Assembly: GCF_009496005.1 (NCBI RefSeq)
Contig: NZ_WIBF01000008.1
Span: 62,001-126,000 of the forward strand
DNA length: 64,000 bases
Direction: 5' to 3'
Source of the DNA: Tritonibacter litoralis
GTDB taxonomy: Bacteria > Pseudomonadota > Alphaproteobacteria > Rhodobacterales > Rhodobacteraceae
Part shown: piece by piece, positions 60,843 to 64,000 of the stretch
How the letters are laid out: every line of letters begins with the position of its first letter
Numbering within the stretch: the stretch's first letter is position 1
Notes under the pieces: generated by a model
The model's database searches: none
The model's input: the letters and a program-made list of their open reading frames with translations, nothing else
What the model was told of the DNA's origin: nothing
Position numbers and translations under genes: made by a program

Positions 60843-61304
60843 TCACAGCGGAAGGGGACGCCCTTCCGCTATGGCTTCCATCGCGAAATAGGACGTGACG
60901 CTGTCCAGCTCAACACCCGCGATGAGCCGCTGGTAGACTTGGTCATAACTGGGCATATCCTGCGTCACGACTTTCAACTGATAGTCATAATCGCCACCGA
61001 TCCGGTGGAAATCCACCACCTCAGGGATGGTCAGGACATGGCGGCGGAAGGCGGCCAGCCAATCTGCTGAGTGATGGCGGGTGCGCAACATCACAAAGAC
61101 GACCAGATCCAATCCCAAAGCCTGCCGGTCAATGCGGGCTGTGGTTCCCTGCAACACGCCACGCTCATCCAATGTGCGCAGCCGTCGCCAGCAGGTATTC
61201 TGTGACAGATTGAGTTGATCGGCCAATTCCCGTTGGGAGAGGCTGGCATCCGCTTGCAGCGCTTTCAAAAGCGCGCGGTCGATATGATCGATATTCTCGG
61301 GCAT
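60843..61304 (-). CDS. Lrp/AsnC family transcriptional regulator
   Basis: 153 residues. The N-terminal HTH is DRALLKALQADASLSQRELA, DQLNLSQNTCWRRLRTLDER; the C-terminal RAM domain includes VVFVMLRTRHHSADWLAAF, VVDFHRIGGDYDYQLKVVTQ. It diverges from the class V aminotransferase, so it likely senses an amino acid used by that enzyme. ATG 61304; an in-frame TTG at 61310 is the alternative. Confidence 0.9.
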   Translation of the reverse strand: MPENIDHIDRALLKALQADASLSQRELADQLNLSQNTCWRRLRTLDERGVLQGTTARIDRQALGLDLVVFVMLRTRHHSADWLAAFRRHVLTIPEVVDFHRIGGDYDYQLKVVTQDMPSYDQVYQRLIAGVELDSVTSYFAMEAIAEGRPLPL

Positions 61305-61406
61305 TCCCAATCATATGAACGAACAAATACGAAAAGCAATATGAAATTGAGGGAACTATTTGCGTCTTTGGCGATCAGAATGAGGGAAACACGATGGAGT
61401 GCCCCA

Positions 61407-62828
61407 ATGCCCTTTTCCGCCTTCAAGGCCAAGCTTGCGCAATATGTTTCGGCAGAGACCCTCAGCAATGATCTCATCGGTGAAGGTGTGATGATCCCCG
61501 GCCTTACCGGGGATGTGCCCTTGGTCTATGCGGATTATGTGGCATCGGGCCGTGCGATGAAGGTCGTGGAGGATTTTATCACGACGAAGGTTCTGCCGTT
61601 TTACGCCAACTCCCATACAGAGGCGTCCTTTTGCGGTGAATACGTCACCCAGTTGCGCCGCGCCGCCCGGGCAGAGATTGGGACAGCCTGCGGCGCGATG
61701 GAGGAGGATGTGGTGGTCTTTGCCGGATCGGGGGCGACAGCTGGTTTAAACCGTCTGGTGAACCTTTTTGGTGTGAATGAGGCGCAGAACCCGGTCGTCT
61801 TTATCGGGCCATATGAGCATCATTCCAACATCCTGCCCTGGCGCGAAAGCCGGGCCAAAGTGGTTGAGATTCCCGAAGGTGAAAGTGGCGGCGTGGATTT
61901 GGCTGCGTTGGAGCAGGCTCTGAAGGCTCATAAGACGAGCGATCTGATGATCGGCAGCTTCTCGGCAGCTTCGAATGTCACCGGGATCATCACCGATCCA
62001 GATCCCGTGTCCCGGCTGCTTCGCACGTATGGCGCGCGCGTGATCTGGGATTATGCAGGGGCGGGGCCTTATCTGCCCATCGATATGGGGGGCAGGGGTG
62101 CGGTGCGCAAAGACGCGGTGGTGATCTCTCCTCATAAGTTTCCGGGAGGGCCGGCGGCATCGGGTGTGTTCATCGTGAATCAATCTGCGGTGCGGCGGCA
62201 AACGCCAAGCTGGCCCGGCGGCGGAACGGTTCGGTTTGTCTCGCCGTGGCGGCATGACTACAGCGACGATCTTGCCGCGCGAGAAGAGGCGGGAACGCCC
62301 AATGTGATCGGCGACATTCGGGCGGCGCTTGCCTTTTTGGTGAAAGAGGCGGTGGGCCATAAAACAATTGCCACAACCGAGGCCCGATTTGTCCAGATGA
62401 CCCGCGACGCCTGGGGCGACCATCCTCAGATTACGATTCTTGGCCATGAGACGGCCCCGCGGCTGCCGATCTTTTCCTTCCAGATCAGTGATCGTGACGG
62501 GGCTGCGATTCATCAGCAGCTGTTTACGCGCATGTTGAGCGATATCTACGGTATTCAGGCCCGCGGTGGCTGCGCCTGTGCGGGACCCTATGCGCATCGT
62601 TTGTTGAACATCGACGCGCAGAGCTCAAACTTGCTGATTGCCCGTCTTGATGCCGGAAGTGAACTGGATAAACCCGGCTGGGTGCGGTTGAACTTTTCCT
62701 ATTTGATGTCTGAAGACACAGTGAAATACATTCTCGACAGTGTGATCGAACTGGCGGAAACTGCGCATCACCATGTTCAATTTTATCAGGCGGATCCAAC
62801 AACGGCACGCTTCAAAGCGGCGGGTTAG
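61407..62828 (+). CDS. Class V aminotransferase (cysteine desulfurase-like)
   Basis: 473 residues from ATG 61407, chosen because GGAG lies seven bases upstream; in-frame ATGs at 61341 and 61380 are possible. PLP-fold pieces: GLTGDVPLVYADYVASGRAM, DVVVFAGSGATAGLNRLV, IGPYEHHSNILPWRES, VIWDYAGAGPYLPIDMGG and the lysine in VISPHKFPGGPAASGVF. The C-terminal ARGGCACAGPYAH carries cysteines at the site used by desulfurases. It is longer than SufS/IscS and stands apart from suf genes, so sulfur transfer is only one option. Controlled probably by the divergent Lrp gene. Confidence 0.82.
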   Translation: MPFSAFKAKLAQYVSAETLSNDLIGEGVMIPGLTGDVPLVYADYVASGRAMKVVEDFITTKVLPFYANSHTEASFCGEYVTQLRRAARAEIGTACGAMEEDVVVFAGSGATAGLNRLVNLFGVNEAQNPVVFIGPYEHHSNILPWRESRAKVVEIPEGESGGVDLAALEQALKAHKTSDLMIGSFSAASNVTGIITDPDPVSRLLRTYGARVIWDYAGAGPYLPIDMGGRGAVRKDAVVISPHKFPGGPAASGVFIVNQSAVRRQTPSWPGGGTVRFVSPWRHDYSDDLAAREEAGTPNVIGDIRAALAFLVKEAVGHKTIATTEARFVQMTRDAWGDHPQITILGHETAPRLPIFSFQISDRDGAAIHQQLFTRMLSDIYGIQARGGCACAGPYAHRLLNIDAQSSNLLIARLDAGSELDKPGWVRLNFSYLMSEDTVKYILDSVIELAETAHHHVQFYQADPTTARFKAAG

Positions 62829-62922
62829 GCCGCATCAGGCGGGAAATTCCCCGTAACACAGTGATGACAGCCTGTATGCGCCATGGCAGAGTTTCCATGT
62901 TGTTTTTGTGTGGAGCATTGTT

Positions 62923-64000
62923 ATGGCGCTCAGTCTGTCCGCCCCTGTGGGGGATAAGAAACGTATTACCAAAAGTGATCCCAAGACCGGCACCAGTAAG
63001 TTCAAGCCGGTTAAAAACGCACCGGCTGATGTTAAGCTGGTGCAGTTGATGCTGAAAGCGAACGGGTATTCCAATATTCAGATTTCCGGCAAATGTGATG
63101 CTGGGCTGATCAAGTTGATCCGGGATTTTCAGTCCAAGAAAGTGGGATACAAGAAACCCGACGGAATTGTTGATCCGGGCCTTGGCACCTGGAAAACGGG
63201 TCTGCCCAAGCTGCAAAAACAGCTGGCTGAGGATCAGAAAGTCGAGGTTTATGAGATCAAGGAAGAGGGCAAGACCAAACAGGTCAAGGTCAATGAATTC
63301 CTGGCCGGAGAAAAAGCCCTGCGGCATGAGGTCTTGTCCAAAGCCAATATGATGTATGGCCAGGCCGAAACTTGGGTGGATTTCTGCAACGATGTTGAGA
63401 AAACCCGCCAGGCCGAGGAAGGCATGATGATGGCGATCGTGGAGTTCACCATGTCGACCGTCAACAGTGACACCGATCCGCCGTGGAGCGCCATTTTGAA
63501 AGCGCGGTCCGAAGCTTCTTCGTTGCAATCTTTGGTGAAACGGGACCGGCCGGACTGGAAGAAGGTCCAGAAGCAGGATGCCAAGGCGACCAAAGCCTAT
63601 AATGACGGGCAAAAGGCGTTCAAGAAGTTCATCGACGCCCGGATCGGCACCGCAAGCAATGCGATCTTTACGCTAGAAATTGTACGCGAGACCTCCTTTA
63701 CCGTGATCGAGGTCTATGCAACCGCCCGTCTGATGGCGACCAAGGGGATGGACCCCTGGAAAGCCCATGCCATTGCGAGCGCCGGAACCGAAGCGATGAA
63801 ATCGAGCGCCGGTCAGCTTGGTGAATATTTGGCAGGCAACAAGGTGACATGGGAGGGCGCAGCCAAGAAGGTTGCCACCGATACCTTCTTTGCGGCTTTG
63901 GCCGGTGCCGCGGGCGGAAAGCTGGGCGGTGCATTCCTCAAAGGGGTTGCGGGCAAGGTTGCGGCGCAATTGCCGTCCAAAGCGTTCCAGACCTTTTCGC
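62923..64000 (+). CDS. Peptidoglycan-binding-like protein with glycine-rich hydrophobic region (C-terminus cut by window edge)
   Basis: 359 residues visible, from ATG 62923 with GTGGAG upstream. Residues about 33-95 resemble a peptidoglycan-binding_1-type module (VKLVQLMLKANGYSN, GLIKLIRDFQSKKVGYKKPD, GIVDPGLGTWKTG). A charged helical middle (about 110-250) follows, then Ala/Gly-rich segments (AHAIASAGTEAMKSSAGQLG, FFAALAGAAGGKLGGAF) ending near LPSKAFQTFS. No signal peptide. Such an order is seen ahead of C-terminal toxin domains in contact-delivered effectors, for example of type VI secretion, but no secretion gene or toxin is visible in the window. Confidence 0.6.
   Translation, partial: MALSLSAPVGDKKRITKSDPKTGTSKFKPVKNAPADVKLVQLMLKANGYSNIQISGKCDAGLIKLIRDFQSKKVGYKKPDGIVDPGLGTWKTGLPKLQKQLAEDQKVEVYEIKEEGKTKQVKVNEFLAGEKALRHEVLSKANMMYGQAETWVDFCNDVEKTRQAEEGMMMAIVEFTMSTVNSDTDPPWSAILKARSEASSLQSLVKRDRPDWKKVQKQDAKATKAYNDGQKAFKKFIDARIGTASNAIFTLEIVRETSFTVIEVYATARLMATKGMDPWKAHAIASAGTEAMKSSAGQLGEYLAGNKVTWEGAAKKVATDTFFAALAGAAGGKLGGAFLKGVAGKVAAQLPSKAFQTFS

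Noticed and set aside
1-64000. tRNA or rRNA genes, CRISPR arrays, insertion sequences, phage att sites
   Set aside because: Reading both strands I found no cloverleaf with a GTTCGANTC-type arm, no repeat-spacer pattern, no transposase and no integrase.

Overview
The window looks like a chromosomal segment of a marine alphaproteobacterium of the Rhodobacteraceae (Roseobacter group). The evidence is the ctaC-ctaB-ctaG-ctaE oxidase operon with a small inner-membrane gene inside it, two textbook FNR/FnrL boxes next to it, a single-domain sugar ABC ATPase in an inositol operon, paired Hint-domain proteins, an SPOR/peptidoglycan-binding/trypsin-fold protein, a dprA-topA pair, and DUF1178 and IalB-like proteins. 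Base composition is moderately GC-rich throughout, apart from an AT-rich pocket near 20.9-21.3 kb. I see no rRNA, tRNA, CRISPR array, insertion sequence or prophage.

Layout. 0-1.2 kb: the start of a Flp (tight adherence) pilus locus on the minus strand (two small pilin-like genes, then cpaB running off the left edge). 1.5-4 kb: a lytic transglycosylase facing the ketoacid-CoA transferase pair scoA-scoB. 4-9.4 kb: a Hint-domain protein converging on topA, with dprA upstream of topA. 9.6-18.8 kb: tldD diverging from the cytochrome aa3 oxidase operon (ctaC, ctaB, a 55-residue membrane protein, ctaG, ctaE, SURF1), followed by thrC, an M16 peptidase and an acetyltransferase. 18.8-26.6 kb: an FAD-linked 2-hydroxyacid dehydrogenase, apt, an AT-rich pocket with an orphan DNA-binding-like small gene, a minus-strand group (IalB-like, mtnP, DUF418-like, LysE-like) and a SulP transporter. 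mtnP and apt together can salvage adenine from methylthioadenosine. 26.8-32.7 kb: mostly single genes, including an unassigned ATP-grasp protein, CatB-like and flavin reductase genes, GNAT, EcsC, Nudix, DUF1178 and SDR. 32.7-41.6 kb: a trypsin-fold protein that has lost its catalytic residues, then glyQ, a VOC protein, a DUF6446-like protein and glyS, then a PPDK-like protein with an eroded nucleotide-binding domain. 41.8-45.9 kb: a SleB-type hydrolase, folB with an unusual C-terminal extension, folP, glmM.

46.2-57.3 kb: catabolic functions. A MarR regulator converges on hppD (tyrosine degradation), which has a perfect palindrome over its putative -35 box. Next comes an inositol locus: a Gfo/Idh/MocA dehydrogenase diverging from an RpiR-type regulator, then a periplasmic binding protein, permease, ATPase, iolC (kinase fused to a DUF2090 domain) and iolD. 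Two GGAA-N6-TTCC-type sites flank the regulator gene and match an IolR-type switch. iolE, iolB and iolA are not in the window. 57.5-64 kb: a flavin reductase, a second Hint protein preceded by a perfect TTAA-N7-TTAA (CtrA-like) site, rpsD, a PA14-like secreted protein, an Lrp regulator diverging from a class V aminotransferase, and the start of a peptidoglycan-binding-like protein with glycine-rich hydrophobic segments that resembles secreted-effector architecture.

Most of the window is ordinary core genome. I do not see a clear new multi-gene defence or secretion system. The best leads are the gene cut by the right edge, the ATP-grasp gene at 26.8 kb, the pseudoprotease, the eroded PPDK-like enzyme, and several regulatory palindromes.
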